Shown: one piece after another, positions 33,555 through 43,209 of the stretch
How the letters are laid out: every line of letters starts with the position of its first letter
Position numbering within the stretch: position 1 is the stretch's first letter
Source: an uncultured Actinomycetes bacterium
GTDB lineage: Bacteria; Actinomycetota; Actinomycetes; Nanopelagicales; Nanopelagicaceae
Direction: 5' to 3'
DNA: 64,000 nucleotides
Assembly (NCBI GenBank): GCA_903836945.1
Contig: CAILSO010000008.1
Span: 1-64,000 of the forward strand
Made by a program: the position numbers and the translations under genes
Notes under the pieces: model-generated
Seen by the model: the letters and a program-made list of their open reading frames with translations, nothing else
The model's database searches: none
Told to the model about the DNA's origin: nothing

Positions 33555-34541
33555 TTAAAACTTATCGAGAACCTGGCGATCTAGATGCACCGGCTCTTGT
33601 CCTCTTGCAACTAGACGCTCAAAGTGAGTGTCACGCTTTTCAATAAAGCGGGAGACATCATCTTCTGCGCCCTTGATATAGGCGGCAAGTTCTACTCGCG
33701 CAGCTTCGCCTTCACCGGTTAGGTCGGTTCGATCAAAAACATTCCACGCCCGCAGAACTGGGGCAACAACATCTTCTAAATGGAGTTGCAGGTCATAAAT
33801 TCCAGCAAGGGCAATGCCAACCGACTTACGACCCCAACCAGGCATGCCAGCACCAGGCATTTGGAAGTTGGTTACGACATCTTTAATCGCGATCATCGCG
33901 GCATTTGGTTCGAGATCCAAGGCTTTTCCTAGAAGGTTTCGATAGAAGAGCATGTGAAGATTTTCATCTAGCGCAACGCGGGCCAACATTCCTTCAGCAA
34001 TATCATCATTGGCAATACGTCCGGTATTTCGGTGAGAAATACGAGTAGCTAGCTCTTGGAAGGAGACATAGGCAACGGTGTGCAACATATCGTTGTCGTA
34101 TGGAGTTTCATAGCCAACCTGCATGTGAGCCATACGTAAATCTTCGAGTTCATTTGGATCAACGCCACGAGTTGCCATTAAGTAATCGCGAATAACAATT
34201 GAGTGGCGCGCTTCTTCAGCGGTCCAACGATTGATCCAGGTATTCCATGCGCCTTCGCGGCCCATGGAAAGTGCAATCTCCGTGTGATAACTAGGAAGAT
34301 TATCTTCGGTAAGCAAATTTAATACCAAAGAATCTTGAGCGATCGCAGTCAATTTTGAATCTTTAGCTTCCCAAGCATCGCCATTTAGTGGGCCAGGAAA
34401 ATTACGACCTTCACTCCATGGGACATACTCGTGTGGATACCAATCTTTGGCTATCTTCATATGGCGTTCTAATTCAACGGCGACCGCTGGTTCTAGGTCG
34501 CGAATTAATCGCGTCTGGATCTTTGGGTCGATGCTGGCCAT
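33555..34541 (-). CDS. Acyl-ACP desaturase (ferritin-like di-iron, DesA type)
   Basis: The 328-residue soluble di-iron enzyme carries the two metal-binding motifs TAEEARH (near residue 108) and DENLHMLF (near 195), and YVSFQELATRISHRN, which supplies a further ligand. The YPHEYVPWSEGRNF N-terminus is typical of the bacterial and plant stearoyl-ACP desaturases and of mycobacterial DesA1/DesA2. It introduces a double bond into acyl-ACP and so tunes membrane fluidity. TAAGTT precedes the ATG by 6 bases. It is an independent unit downstream of trmD. Confidence 0.92.
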   Translation of the reverse strand: MASIDPKIQTRLIRDLEPAVAVELERHMKIAKDWYPHEYVPWSEGRNFPGPLNGDAWEAKDSKLTAIAQDSLVLNLLTEDNLPSYHTEIALSMGREGAWNTWINRWTAEEARHSIVIRDYLMATRGVDPNELEDLRMAHMQVGYETPYDNDMLHTVAYVSFQELATRISHRNTGRIANDDIAEGMLARVALDENLHMLFYRNLLGKALDLEPNAAMIAIKDVVTNFQMPGAGMPGWGRKSVGIALAGIYDLQLHLEDVVAPVLRAWNVFDRTDLTGEGEAARVELAAYIKGAEDDVSRFIEKRDTHFERLVARGQEPVHLDRQVLDKF

Positions 34542-34547
34542 GAGTAG

Positions 34548-34553
34548 AACTTA
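34548..34553 (-). promoter_or_regulatory. Leaderless -10 (TAAGTT) for desaturase
   Basis: TAAGTT, 6 bases, then ATG at 34541. Confidence 0.6.
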
Positions 34554-34609
34554 CCCCAGAACCTATGGTTACTCGCCAGTTATGGATAACGATTTAATTA
34601 ATGATCTGG

Positions 34610-35314
34610 TTAATTCTTCAAATTCTGCGTACGAAGCAAGGCCTGTGTCCGGCGCCACTTAGCTATCTCAGCATGGTTGCCAGATAGCAAAACTTCCGGA
34701 ACCTTTAACCCGCGCCACTCTTGTGGCTTGGTGTAGTTGGGATATTCAACAAGGGTGCCATCAGAATTAGTCAAAGTGTGTGACTCTTCGGTTAAAGATT
34801 CTGGATTACCAATAACGCCTGGAATCAATCTAATGATTGCCTCCATGATTACCAATGTTGCAACTTCCCCGCCACCTAGTACGTAGTCACCAATCGAAAT
34901 TTCACGCACTTTAAAATTTGGGGCGCTTTGATAAAAATCAGTGACGCGAATATCAATTCCTTCATATCGGCCGCAAGCAAAGATTAGATGCTCGGATTCC
35001 ACGAGTTCTTGCGCCAAAGCCTGGGTAAGTTTTTCACCAGCTGGTGTTAAGACAATGAGTTCGTGAGTGAGATTTGGATTTTGCAAAGCTACTTCATCAA
35101 TCGCCTTACCCCATGGCTCCGGCGACATAACCATGCCGGCGCCACCTCCGTAAGGAGTGTCATCTACCGAGCCGTGAATATCTGAAGTCTGCGCGCGTAG
35201 GTCATGAATGCCGACCTCAATCAAGCCAGCCTTTTTTGCCTTGCCGATTAGAGAAAGTTCTAAGGGCGCAAAATACTCTGGGAAAATTGTGATTACATCA
35301 AAGCGATTACTCAT
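34610..35314 (-). CDS. trmD: tRNA (guanine-N1)-methyltransferase
   Basis: The 234-residue SPOUT-class enzyme makes m1G37 in tRNAs. Conserved pieces are [12 protein letters not shown] at the start, [26 protein letters not shown] and the knot segment [13 protein letters not shown]. The track ORF begins 18 codons earlier inside rimM; the ATG at 35314 gives the normal N-terminus and has AAGGA about 7 bases upstream. It overlaps rimM by 8 bases. The usual actinobacterial next gene, rplS, is not present downstream. Confidence 0.96.
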   Translation of the reverse strand: MSNRFDVITIFPEYFAPLELSLIGKAKKAGLIEVGIHDLRAQTSDIHGSVDDTPYGGGAGMVMSPEPWGKAIDEVALQNPNLTHELIVLTPAGEKLTQALAQELVESEHLIFACGRYEGIDIRVTDFYQSAPNFKVREISIGDYVLGGGEVATLVIMEAIIRLIPGVIGNPESLTEESHTLTNSDGTLVEYPNYTKPQEWRGLKVPEVLLSGNHAEIAKWRRTQALLRTQNLKN

Positions 35315-35810
35315 CAAGCAATCCTTCTGGCGGAATAACGCGAATTTTCTTATTGACCACATCCACATCTGGCACGATCGCCTTCACAAATGGGATAAGT
35401 ACATCCTTGCCGTTATATTCAACGGCTAATAAATCTTGACCTGGCAGATTTACAACCTCTATTACAGGGCCAAGTTCTAATCCGCTATCGGTTGTGACAA
35501 TACAACCTAGTAATTCCTGAACGTGAAAGTCATCTTCGGTTGAATCGGCATGGATATCAACATCAGCGAGAAGTAAGACGTTGCGGAAGTTTTCGATCTG
35601 GTTGCGATCGGAGATACCTTCAAAACCCAAGAGTAGGGTTCCGTTGTGATCTCTTGCAGAGGAGATTGTTAATGGACCAAGATTTGTTGGGTCGGTTTGA
35701 AGGACTGACCCAACATAAAATCTATCTTCTGGTTGATCTGTGCGAACTTCGATTGTTGCTTCGCCAAGAACTCCATGTGCGCGCCCAATTCGAGCAACGA
35801 CTAGAAGCAC
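35307..35810 (-). CDS. rimM: Ribosome maturation factor RimM
   Basis: The 167-residue protein begins [18 protein letters not shown], the RimM N-terminal signature, and ends with the PRC-barrel segment [20 protein letters not shown]. It binds S19 and helps 30S head assembly. The GTG start lies 2 bases after the khpA stop, and the 3' end overlaps trmD. Confidence 0.95.
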   Translation of the reverse strand: MLLVVARIGRAHGVLGEATIEVRTDQPEDRFYVGSVLQTDPTNLGPLTISSARDHNGTLLLGFEGISDRNQIENFRNVLLLADVDIHADSTEDDFHVQELLGCIVTTDSGLELGPVIEVVNLPGQDLLAVEYNGKDVLIPFVKAIVPDVDVVNKKIRVIPPEGLLDE

Positions 35811-35812
35811 TT

Positions 35813-36052
35813 TTAACGAGCCTCGTCGGCCTCGATGAGATCAACGCGAACTGAGCGACCAGCAATCGCACTTACAACAGTACGTAGTGCGCGAGCAGTA
35901 CGACCGTTGCGACCAATTACTTTGCCAATATCATCTGGATGAACGCGAACCTCAAGAGTGGTTCCACGACGATGATCCTTAGTGGTGATTACGACATCAC
36001 CAGGATTATCGACGATGCCCTTAACTAGATGTTCTAGAGCTTCATCAATCAT
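35813..36052 (-). CDS. khpA: KH-domain RNA-binding protein KhpA
   Basis: The 79-residue protein is a single KH domain with the GxxG loop in VIGRNGRTARALRTVV. It belongs to the YlqC/KhpA family that pairs with KhpB in RNA binding. It sits between rpsP and rimM, the standard order in actinobacteria and Firmicutes, with 2-base gaps on both sides. Confidence 0.93.
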   Translation of the reverse strand: MIDEALEHLVKGIVDNPGDVVITTKDHRRGTTLEVRVHPDDIGKVIGRNGRTARALRTVVSAIAGRSVRVDLIEADEAR

Positions 36053-36054
36053 GG

Positions 36055-36615
36055 TTATTCGGCAGCCGCTTCTTCTGCTGGAGCTTGTTCAACTACAGGT
36101 GTTTCGACAACTGCTTCTGCCACTAGAGCTTCTTCGACTACAGGTGTTTCGACAACTGCTTCTGATGCAGGAGTTTCTGCCACTGGAGCTTCTTCAACTG
36201 CAGGTGCAGCCTTAGCAGCTAACTTGTCAGCAGCCTTCTTCTTTAAAGTTGTTGCGCCATCTGCTGGCTCATTTTGTGCTTCTTTAACCGCAGCTTCGTA
36301 AGCAATTAACTTGCTTGGCTTTGGTGCAATCTTGCGAAGGGTTCCTTCGGTTCCTGGAAGGCCCTTAGCCTTTTGCCAGTCACCGGTAATTTTTAGAAGT
36401 GCCTCTACAGCTTCGGTTGGTTGTGCACCAACAGACATCCAATACAAAGCGCGTTCTGATTTAACTTCAATAAGTGAAGGCTCTGTACTTGGTGAATAAC
36501 GACCGATCTCTTCAATCGCGCGAGAGTTACGAGCTGCGCGTGAATCCGTAACAACAATACGGAAGTGAGGAGTACGGATCTTTCCTAAACGCATTAAACG
36601 AATTTTTACGGCCAC
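36055..36615 (-). CDS. rpsP: 30S ribosomal protein S16 with long acidic/alanine-rich tail
   Basis: The protein is 186 residues from the GTG at 36615, which has an AAGGAG Shine-Dalgarno 9 bases upstream; the track start at 36672 lies before it. The first 80 residues are S16: [36 protein letters not shown] and [21 protein letters not shown] further 100 residues are low complexity, with repeated VVETPVVE units rich in A, E and V. Actinobacterial S16 is often extended, but this tail is long and contains 45-bp direct DNA repeats. It leads the khpA-rimM-trmD unit. Confidence 0.95.
   Translation of the reverse strand: MAVKIRLMRLGKIRTPHFRIVVTDSRAARNSRAIEEIGRYSPSTEPSLIEVKSERALYWMSVGAQPTEAVEALLKITGDWQKAKGLPGTEGTLRKIAPKPSKLIAYEAAVKEAQNEPADGATTLKKKAADKLAAKAAPAVEEAPVAETPASEAVVETPVVEEALVAEAVVETPVVEQAPAEEAAAE
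36081..36170 (-). repeat. Two 45-bp direct repeats in the rpsP tail
   Basis: Each unit includes the same 27-base core (starting CTACAGGTGTTTCGACAACT on the plus strand) at 36093 and 36138. They encode [10 protein letters not shown]-type repeats and suggest growth of the tail by duplication. Confidence 0.85.
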
Positions 36616-36792
36616 GAAGGCTTTCTCCTTGAGTTTGGCGGCAATCCATATCCATGACAGTGGGAGCGTCACTTCAATTTCAAACCTATTTTTTATTGCT
36701 GTGCCGGTTTGGCCCAGATCGCTTGGGGGTAGAGGGCCCCTAGCAGGTGGCCAATTCTGCCAGCCACGGGGTCAGATCCCAAATTGAGGCGG

Positions 36793-38241
36793 TTAGCTTT
36801 CCAGTGCACGCTTAGCTGGATTACCAGAACGCGATTTCTTCTTTGGTGGTTGAACTGGCTTGGAAATTGCTGGCGCCGCCATCCCCGGTGGCATCTGCAT
36901 TCCTGGTGGCATCTGCATGCCGCCCTTACCGGTGCGCATCTGACGCATCATCTTCTGGGCCGCTTGGAAACGGTCGACAAGTGAGTTCACATCAGAAACT
37001 GCGCGGCCACTTCCCTTTGCGATGCGGGCTCGTCTTGAACCATTTAAAACTTTTGGATCATTGCGTTCGATTGGCGTCATTGACTGAACAATCGATTGTG
37101 TCTTTATTAATTCGTTATCATCAAATTGTTCGAGTTGCTTCTTTATGGCGCCCGAATTTGCCCCCGGAATCATTCCAAGTAGCTTGGTCATCGACCCCAT
37201 CTTCTTCATGGCTTCTAGCTGCGAGAGGAAATCATCCAAAGTGAAATCTGCACCTTCGATAAATTTCTTCTCAAACTTCGCAGTGGTTTCAGCATCCATT
37301 GCGCTCTTTGCCGTCTCGGCCAGAGTCTGAATATCTCCAAGACCCAAAATTCGAGAAGCCAAACGATCTGGGTAGAAGAGATCGAAATCGCTTACCTTTT
37401 CACCGGTCGCAGCGAACATGATTGGCTTGCCAGTAATTTGGGTAATTGAAAGCGCCGCGCCACCGCGGGCATCACCATCTAGTTTCGTTAAAACAACGGC
37501 ATCAAAGCCAACGCCATCTAAAAACGCCTGCGCTGTGCGAACCGCATCTTGGCCCACCATCGCATCAACCACATAAAGGACTTCATCAGGATTAACCGCA
37601 TCGCGAATATCGCGTGCTTGTTGCATCAATTCTTGATCAATACCCAATCGACCTGCGGTATCTACAATGACAATGTTATGTAATTTATCCTTGGCAAACT
37701 TGATGCCATCTTTTGCCACCCGAATTGGATCACCAACTCCGTTACCTGGTTCCGGTGCAAATACGGGAACTCCAACCGACTCCCCTACAACTTGGAGTTG
37801 GGTTACCGCATTTGGTCGTTGTAAATCTGAGGCGATCAAGATTGGTGTATTTCCCTGATCCTTTAACCATTTAGCCAACTTGCCAGCTAGCGAGGTTTTA
37901 CCTGCGCCTTGCAGGCCAGTAAGCAAAATAACTGTAGGCGGATTTTTTGCTAGGCGAATTCGCCTAGCGCTGCCACCGAGAATTGCAGTTAGTTCTTCGT
38001 TAACGATATTAAATATTGCCTGCGATGGGTTGGTTGATTTATTTACATCATCTAGCACCGCAAGTGATCGATCTTCGATCTGCTTTACAAAAGCCTCGGC
38101 CACCGAAATGGCTACATCCGAATCCAGTAAGGCTAGCTTTATCTCATTTGCAATATCCGATAAATCTCCGGACTTGAGCCGTCCCTTATTGCGCAGCGCA
38201 GAGAAAGCGCCAGCAAATTTATTGGAAAGGGATTCAAACAT
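36793..38241 (-). CDS. ffh: Signal recognition particle protein Ffh
   Basis: The 482-residue SRP54-type GTPase has an N-domain helical bundle, P-loop GLQGAGKTSLAGKLA, DTAGRLGIDQELM, TKLDGDARGGAAL and a methionine-rich M domain that binds 4.5S RNA and signal peptides. The tail has repeated MQMPPG units and a basic end, with an 18-bp direct repeat in the DNA at 36883-36918. It works with FtsY, encoded about 5 kb away, in co-translational membrane targeting. TAGGAT lies 6 bases before the ATG. Confidence 0.97.
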   Translation of the reverse strand: MFESLSNKFAGAFSALRNKGRLKSGDLSDIANEIKLALLDSDVAISVAEAFVKQIEDRSLAVLDDVNKSTNPSQAIFNIVNEELTAILGGSARRIRLAKNPPTVILLTGLQGAGKTSLAGKLAKWLKDQGNTPILIASDLQRPNAVTQLQVVGESVGVPVFAPEPGNGVGDPIRVAKDGIKFAKDKLHNIVIVDTAGRLGIDQELMQQARDIRDAVNPDEVLYVVDAMVGQDAVRTAQAFLDGVGFDAVVLTKLDGDARGGAALSITQITGKPIMFAATGEKVSDFDLFYPDRLASRILGLGDIQTLAETAKSAMDAETTAKFEKKFIEGADFTLDDFLSQLEAMKKMGSMTKLLGMIPGANSGAIKKQLEQFDDNELIKTQSIVQSMTPIERNDPKVLNGSRRARIAKGSGRAVSDVNSLVDRFQAAQKMMRQMRTGKGGMQMPPGMQMPPGMAAPAISKPVQPPKKKSRSGNPAKRALES

Positions 38242-38247
38242 GGGGCA

Positions 38248-38253
38248 ATCCTA
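38248..38253 (-). promoter_or_regulatory. Leaderless -10 (TAGGAT) for ffh
   Basis: TAGGAT, 6 bases, then ATG at 38241. Confidence 0.6.
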
Positions 38254-38285
38254 CTAGGTGCCACAGGTGAGAAATTAACTTGCAG

Positions 38286-40541
38286 TTAGTTGGAGGTTAG
38301 CAAGATATTTTCAACTTGATTTGCCAATAACTTGGCTTGCGCCTCACTAAGTGCGCTTCCTGAGATATCTGAAACATAAAGCGTGTCAAAGGCCTCGGCT
38401 CCTAGAGTTGAAACTATTGCAGCATTTATATCGACGCCAAATCGAGAGATTGCCTTTGCCACAGTAAATAAAACTCCGGGGCGATCATGCATTCGAACTT
38501 CGATTACCGTTGCATTTGTCGCAATGTCATTAGTTGCCGAAACAATCGGTGGCGGGGTTGGGATTCCGGGATACTTTCGATAACTATTTACTCGCTCGTC
38601 AATGCGTTTGGCTAAATCTATTTCCCCATTTAAGCCACGTTGAATTAGCTCTAATAGTTTGTCGGCTTCAGGATATTCCGCATTTGGATCAGGGGAAACA
38701 GTCCAACGCATTACAGCAACATCATCAGTGGTCTTGGTGCGGGCAGATCTAACTTCCAATCTTGAAATGGTAAACACTCCAGCCACAACTGAAAGCAACC
38801 CAACTTGATCGCGGGCAATAATCTCAACATCAACCACGCCACCACTTGAGGTAAGTTTTAGATTCAAATCTGACTCTAGATTTGCTGGCGGCGTCAATTC
38901 CGGTTGCGCCACTGGTTTAGTCCCAGCCATGGCGGAGAGAACTCGACTAACTAAAGATGCGACGAGTCCGGCTTTCCAATCACTCCACGCCGACCGGCCA
39001 GTTGCCTCACCGTCGGAAATACTCAGGGCATGAAGCAGTTCGAGGGTATCTGGATTAGCTACCTTCTCGGCGACAAATTGAATTGTTTGAGGATCATCTA
39101 GGTCACGTCTGGTTGCAACAGTAGAAAGCAGGAGATGTTCTTTTACAAGTAGCGCCAGAACTTCTGCATCCTCTTTTGAAAAACCAATTCGTATCGCAAG
39201 CGGTTCAATTAATTCCGCGCCATATTCCGAGTGATCTAACCCGGCATAACCCTTGCCGATATCGTGAAGTAGCGCCGCAACTAGCAACAAATCTGGTCGC
39301 TTTACCGTGCGGGTTAAGGCAGCTGCATGAACCGCAGTTTCAAGCATATGTCGATCAACGGTGTGATGATGCAGAACATTTCGTTGTGGAAGAAATCGAA
39401 CGTGTCCCCACTCGGCAATCCATTGCTCTATCAAGCCCTCTTGATCCAAGGCTTCAAATACTCGAATCATCTCTTTACCGGCGCCAATTAACGAGACTAA
39501 ATCCTCGCGAGCCTGGCGCGGCCATGGAGTTGGGAGGTTGGCAAAATTCTCCGCCATCGCGATACAAGCATCAATTGAAAGTGGAACTCCCCGTTGCGCG
39601 GCAGCCGCTGCTGCTCGAAGCCCAATCTCTGGATCACTTCCTAAGTCATAACCACTTTCGATAGTGATTTCATTCTTATCCAGCACTAGGCCCTTTGCGA
39701 TTTTAACTGCACTCTTTCTTTTAAAAAATGATTTGCTGCCTTCATGGTCTAAGCGATGCCAGGTTAAATCCATTACATAATCAACGGTTCGAGCCGCCTT
39801 GGCAATATCTAACATGAGCGCGTCAGCATCTGCATATTGCATTATTTCTGCAACTTGATCTTGTTCTGTAAGCATCAGCTGATCACGTGGTTTGCTCAGA
39901 ATTGAGTGAAGCACATCTCGAACATTTGCCAAAAGCGCTTCTGCAACACCAATCCGATCAAGTGAAATGTTAAGTACTCCGGCGGCATCAATTGCTCGAA
40001 GCGCCGTAATATCGCGCAGTCCACCACGTGCCTCTTTTAAATCTGGCTCCAGTAAAAAAGCAAGTTCGCCAGATCGTTCGGCTCGCTCTTTGATTGCCGC
40101 TTTAACCTTAGGAAAATTCCTTCGATAATCTTTACGCCAATCTTCATTCGAATCGGTTAAGACCGAATCGAATAGCTCTCGATTTCCAGCAACCAGTCGA
40201 AGATCTAACAAGCCCATAGCCACGCGAATATCTTCATTCGCAATTTCACGCGTCTGTGATCTAGTTCGAACTGAATGATCTACTGCTCTCCCGCTTGACC
40301 AAAGTGGATAGAGAAAAGTATTTACAAACTCGGTTAATCGCTCAGTCTTCTCTGAGCCAGCATGCAAAATCAAAAGATCTAAGTCAGAGCCTGGAGAAAG
40401 TTCGCCTCGGCCATAACCCCCAACAGCGCAAAGTGTGACCGAATTTGCATCAGATAACTTCGCACTTGCCGCGGAAATAAAAGAACCCGAGAGTTCAGTG
40501 TCGATCGTTGCCGATCGTTCTCTGCGCTCTCGAGTTCCCAT
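38286..40541 (-). CDS. glnD: [Protein-PII] uridylyltransferase-family protein GlnD
   Basis: The 751-residue protein has the full GlnD domain order: nucleotidyltransferase (GGYGRGELSPGSDLDLLIL near residue 45), an HD domain (HHHTVDRHMLETA and ALLHDIGKGYAGLDHSEYG) and two C-terminal ACT domains that sense glutamine. In actinobacteria GlnD often adenylylates rather than uridylylates its PII partner, encoded here as glnB just upstream. The gene is separated from glnB by 15-bp tandem repeats. Both an AGGAG very close to the ATG and a TAATAT-N7-ATG arrangement are present, so its mode of initiation is unclear. Confidence 0.95.
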   Translation of the reverse strand: MGTRERRERSATIDTELSGSFISAASAKLSDANSVTLCAVGGYGRGELSPGSDLDLLILHAGSEKTERLTEFVNTFLYPLWSSGRAVDHSVRTRSQTREIANEDIRVAMGLLDLRLVAGNRELFDSVLTDSNEDWRKDYRRNFPKVKAAIKERAERSGELAFLLEPDLKEARGGLRDITALRAIDAAGVLNISLDRIGVAEALLANVRDVLHSILSKPRDQLMLTEQDQVAEIMQYADADALMLDIAKAARTVDYVMDLTWHRLDHEGSKSFFKRKSAVKIAKGLVLDKNEITIESGYDLGSDPEIGLRAAAAAAQRGVPLSIDACIAMAENFANLPTPWPRQAREDLVSLIGAGKEMIRVFEALDQEGLIEQWIAEWGHVRFLPQRNVLHHHTVDRHMLETAVHAAALTRTVKRPDLLLVAALLHDIGKGYAGLDHSEYGAELIEPLAIRIGFSKEDAEVLALLVKEHLLLSTVATRRDLDDPQTIQFVAEKVANPDTLELLHALSISDGEATGRSAWSDWKAGLVASLVSRVLSAMAGTKPVAQPELTPPANLESDLNLKLTSSGGVVDVEIIARDQVGLLSVVAGVFTISRLEVRSARTKTTDDVAVMRWTVSPDPNAEYPEADKLLELIQRGLNGEIDLAKRIDERVNSYRKYPGIPTPPPIVSATNDIATNATVIEVRMHDRPGVLFTVAKAISRFGVDINAAIVSTLGAEAFDTLYVSDISGSALSEAQAKLLANQVENILLTSN

Positions 40542-40549
40542 GTCTCCTA

Positions 40550-40939
<390 letters not shown>

Positions 40940-40954
40940 TTATTTCACCAGTCC

Positions 40955-42187
40955 TTAGTTAGCTGTCTCGTAAGCGGATTCGCCATGTTGCGAACGATCT
41001 AGACCTTCATATTCAGCCTCTTCAGAGATGCGTAGTCCGACGGTCTTATCCATTATCTGCGCCAAGATGTAGGTCGCAATAAATGAGTACGCAACAACGG
41101 CTAGTACTGCCACCGCTTGATGTCCCATCAAAGTCCAACCACCCTTGTAGAAGAAACCATTAGCTCCTGCAGAGTTAGTCATCTTGGTTGCAAAGAGACC
41201 AATTAGAAGGGCGCCAAGTACGCCGCCAACTAAGTGAACTCCTACAACATCAAGGGCATCATCAAACTTGAACTTATTCTTCAAGCCAACGGCCAAGCAA
41301 CAGATAATTCCAGCTGCAAAACCGATTGCGATTGATCCCATAGGGCTTACGAAACCGCAAGCAGGAGTAATTGCAACTAGACCTGCTACAGCGCCAGATG
41401 CCGCGCCGAGAGTTGTTGCATGGCCATCACGAATCTTTTCAGTTAACAACCAGGCAAGTAGTGCAGCTCCAGTTGCGGTGTTGGTATTAACAAATGCGAA
41501 GGCAGAAAGAGTATTTGCACCCAACGCTGATCCGGCGTTAAAGCCAAACCAACCAAACCAGAGAAGACCGGCGCCTAGCAAAACGAAAGGTACGTTGTGT
41601 GGACGCATACGTTCTTTTGGCCAGCCCTTGCGCTTTCCAATTACAAGAACAACGGCGAGTGCAGCTGCACCAGCATTGGCATGCACAACGGTTCCACCAG
41701 CGAAGTCGAGCGCGCCTAATTTAAATAACCAGCCACTTGGTGAGAAGACCCAGTGAGCAACTGGTGCATAAACCAAGATTAACCAGAGCCCGCTAAATAC
41801 GGTCCATGCGCCAAACTTAATACGGTCTGCCGTTCCACCAGTTATAAGTGCTGGAGTAATAATCGCAAACATTAATTGAAATGCGCAAAATACCAATGGC
41901 GGAATTGTTAGCGTTTCAAATCCAGTTGCTTGTTGCCATATGTGGTTGAGGCCAAATTGGTGAAGATCACCGATCCACTTTCCTTTTCCACTAAATGCCA
42001 AGCTATAAACACCAGTAATCCAAAGAACGCTTACAACGCCCATGGTTACATAGTTTTGTGCCAACATGCCCAATACATTCTTTGAGCGAACCATGCCACC
42101 GTAGAAGAAGGCAAGACCAGGTGTCATAAGAAGTACGAGCGCTGCGGCAACGATAATCCAAGCGGTATCGCCGGTATTGAAATTCAT
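40955..42187 (-). CDS. amt: Ammonium transporter Amt
   Basis: The 410-residue membrane protein has 11 predicted helices and no long signal sequence. Conserved segments are ALVLLMTPGLAFFYGGMVR, the pore region FQLMFAIITPALITGG, HANAGAAALAVV with a pore His, and DDALDVVGVHLVGG with the second pore His. It conducts ammonium across the membrane. GGAG lies 6 bases before the ATG. The gene heads amt-glnB-glnD, and a GlnR-like box is found about 100 bases upstream. Confidence 0.96.
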   Translation of the reverse strand: MNFNTGDTAWIIVAAALVLLMTPGLAFFYGGMVRSKNVLGMLAQNYVTMGVVSVLWITGVYSLAFSGKGKWIGDLHQFGLNHIWQQATGFETLTIPPLVFCAFQLMFAIITPALITGGTADRIKFGAWTVFSGLWLILVYAPVAHWVFSPSGWLFKLGALDFAGGTVVHANAGAAALAVVLVIGKRKGWPKERMRPHNVPFVLLGAGLLWFGWFGFNAGSALGANTLSAFAFVNTNTATGAALLAWLLTEKIRDGHATTLGAASGAVAGLVAITPACGFVSPMGSIAIGFAAGIICCLAVGLKNKFKFDDALDVVGVHLVGGVLGALLIGLFATKMTNSAGANGFFYKGGWTLMGHQAVAVLAVVAYSFIATYILAQIMDKTVGLRISEEAEYEGLDRSQHGESAYETAN

Positions 42188-42352
42188 TTTTGCTCCAAAC
42201 TTTTCAGCTTTGTTTAGGAGTTACTCGCCATTGAGATGACCGTAGATTGCCCAACCTTGATTACGGGAGGGTGCCTAATTGCGTTTCGTTTGGGTGACAG
42301 TTTTCGCCCATTTGTTACAAACCTATTAACAGCGCTGGAAAACAGAGCGCGT
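42188..42352 (-). promoter_or_regulatory. amt upstream region with GlnR-like box
   Basis: This 165-bp gap has no ORF. On the minus strand, GTCAC-CCAAAC-GAAAC (42298..42283) fits the gTnAC-N6-GaAAC half of a GlnR box described in Streptomyces. A second GTAAC...GAAAA pair lies just upstream with imperfect spacing. GlnR control of amt-glnB-glnD is well established in streptomycetes. Confidence 0.5.
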
Positions 42353-43201
42353 TTACGCTTGGAATAACCCCTGTAGGTATGTGGTGGCATCAAAGGCGGC
42401 GAAATCCCCCGCCCCCTCCCCGGTTCCGATGAACTTAATGGGAATTTTGGTTTCCCGTTCGATCGCAAGGGCGATGCCGCCCTTTGCCGAGCCATCTAAT
42501 TTGGTCAAAATTAAACCAGTAACCGAGACGCTCTCTGCGAAAATCTTTGCTTGGTTAATTCCATTCTGCCCAGTTGTGGCATCAACGACTAATAGCACCT
42601 CATCAACCGGAGTTAGCTTTTCAATAACTCGGCGAACTTTTCCAAGTTCATCCATTAAATCGGATTTTGTATGCAATCTTCCAGCAGTATCAACTATTAA
42701 GTAACTGGCATTACTTTCCTTCGCTGCCGCGGCGCCATTAAAAGCAACTGATGCCGGATCGCCATTTTGTGGCCCAGCTACTACTTCAAGATTTAACCGG
42801 GCGCCCCAAGTTTGCAACTGCTCTGTAGCTGCGGCGCGAAAGGTGTCGGCAGCTGCAAGAACAACCTTCGCACCATCGTTATTGAGTAGTGATGCAAGTT
42901 TGGCGGTCGATGTTGTTTTACCTGTGCCGTTAACTCCAACCACCATCACGGTTGTTAATCGATCGCTATTTGATGCAAGCTGCCTTGAATTTGTACTTAG
43001 CCAGCTAGATAAGGCGCTAGTTAAAGAACTTTCAATATCTTCCCCGCGCTCTTTCTTTGCGAGTTCAATAATCTCACTAACGCCTTTGACTCCCAGATCA
43101 GATTCAATGAGTGCTCGCTCAAGTTCTTGCCAATCACTTGCCGATATTTGCGAACCACTCTCGCCCTTAACCTTGGCAATTAATCGGCTAAATAAACCCA
43201 T
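42353..43201 (-). CDS. ftsY: Signal recognition particle receptor FtsY
   Basis: The 282-residue protein consists of only the NG domains: N-domain helices (SDWQELERALIESDLGVKGV), P-loop GVNGTGKTTSTAKLA, DTAGRLHTKSDLM and TKLDGSAKGGIALA. The acidic A domain found in many FtsY proteins is missing, making this a minimal form with just a short N-terminal amphipathic stretch (MGLFSRLIAKVKG) for membrane contact. It lies 8 bases downstream of smc. Confidence 0.96.
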   Translation of the reverse strand: MGLFSRLIAKVKGESGSQISASDWQELERALIESDLGVKGVSEIIELAKKERGEDIESSLTSALSSWLSTNSRQLASNSDRLTTVMVVGVNGTGKTTSTAKLASLLNNDGAKVVLAAADTFRAAATEQLQTWGARLNLEVVAGPQNGDPASVAFNGAAAAKESNASYLIVDTAGRLHTKSDLMDELGKVRRVIEKLTPVDEVLLVVDATTGQNGINQAKIFAESVSVTGLILTKLDGSAKGGIALAIERETKIPIKFIGTGEGAGDFAAFDATTYLQGLFQA

Positions 43202-43209
43202 TTCTTAAA

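Noticed and set aside
35315-35368. N-terminal extension of trmD
   Set aside because: It lies in the rimM coding region, and the family starts at the [12 protein letters not shown]-like position.
36616-36792. Riboswitch or leader element before rpsP
   Set aside because: A GGGGGTAGAGGGCCCC-type hairpin is visible, but nothing matches a riboswitch class. It is probably the promoter/leader region plus the ffh end.
39176-39664. 162-aa plus-strand ORF opposite glnD
   Set aside because: It is a shadow frame; glnD domains are unbroken on the other strand.
41268-41756. 162-aa plus-strand ORF opposite amt
   Set aside because: It is a proline- and alanine-rich shadow of amt with no recognisable domain.
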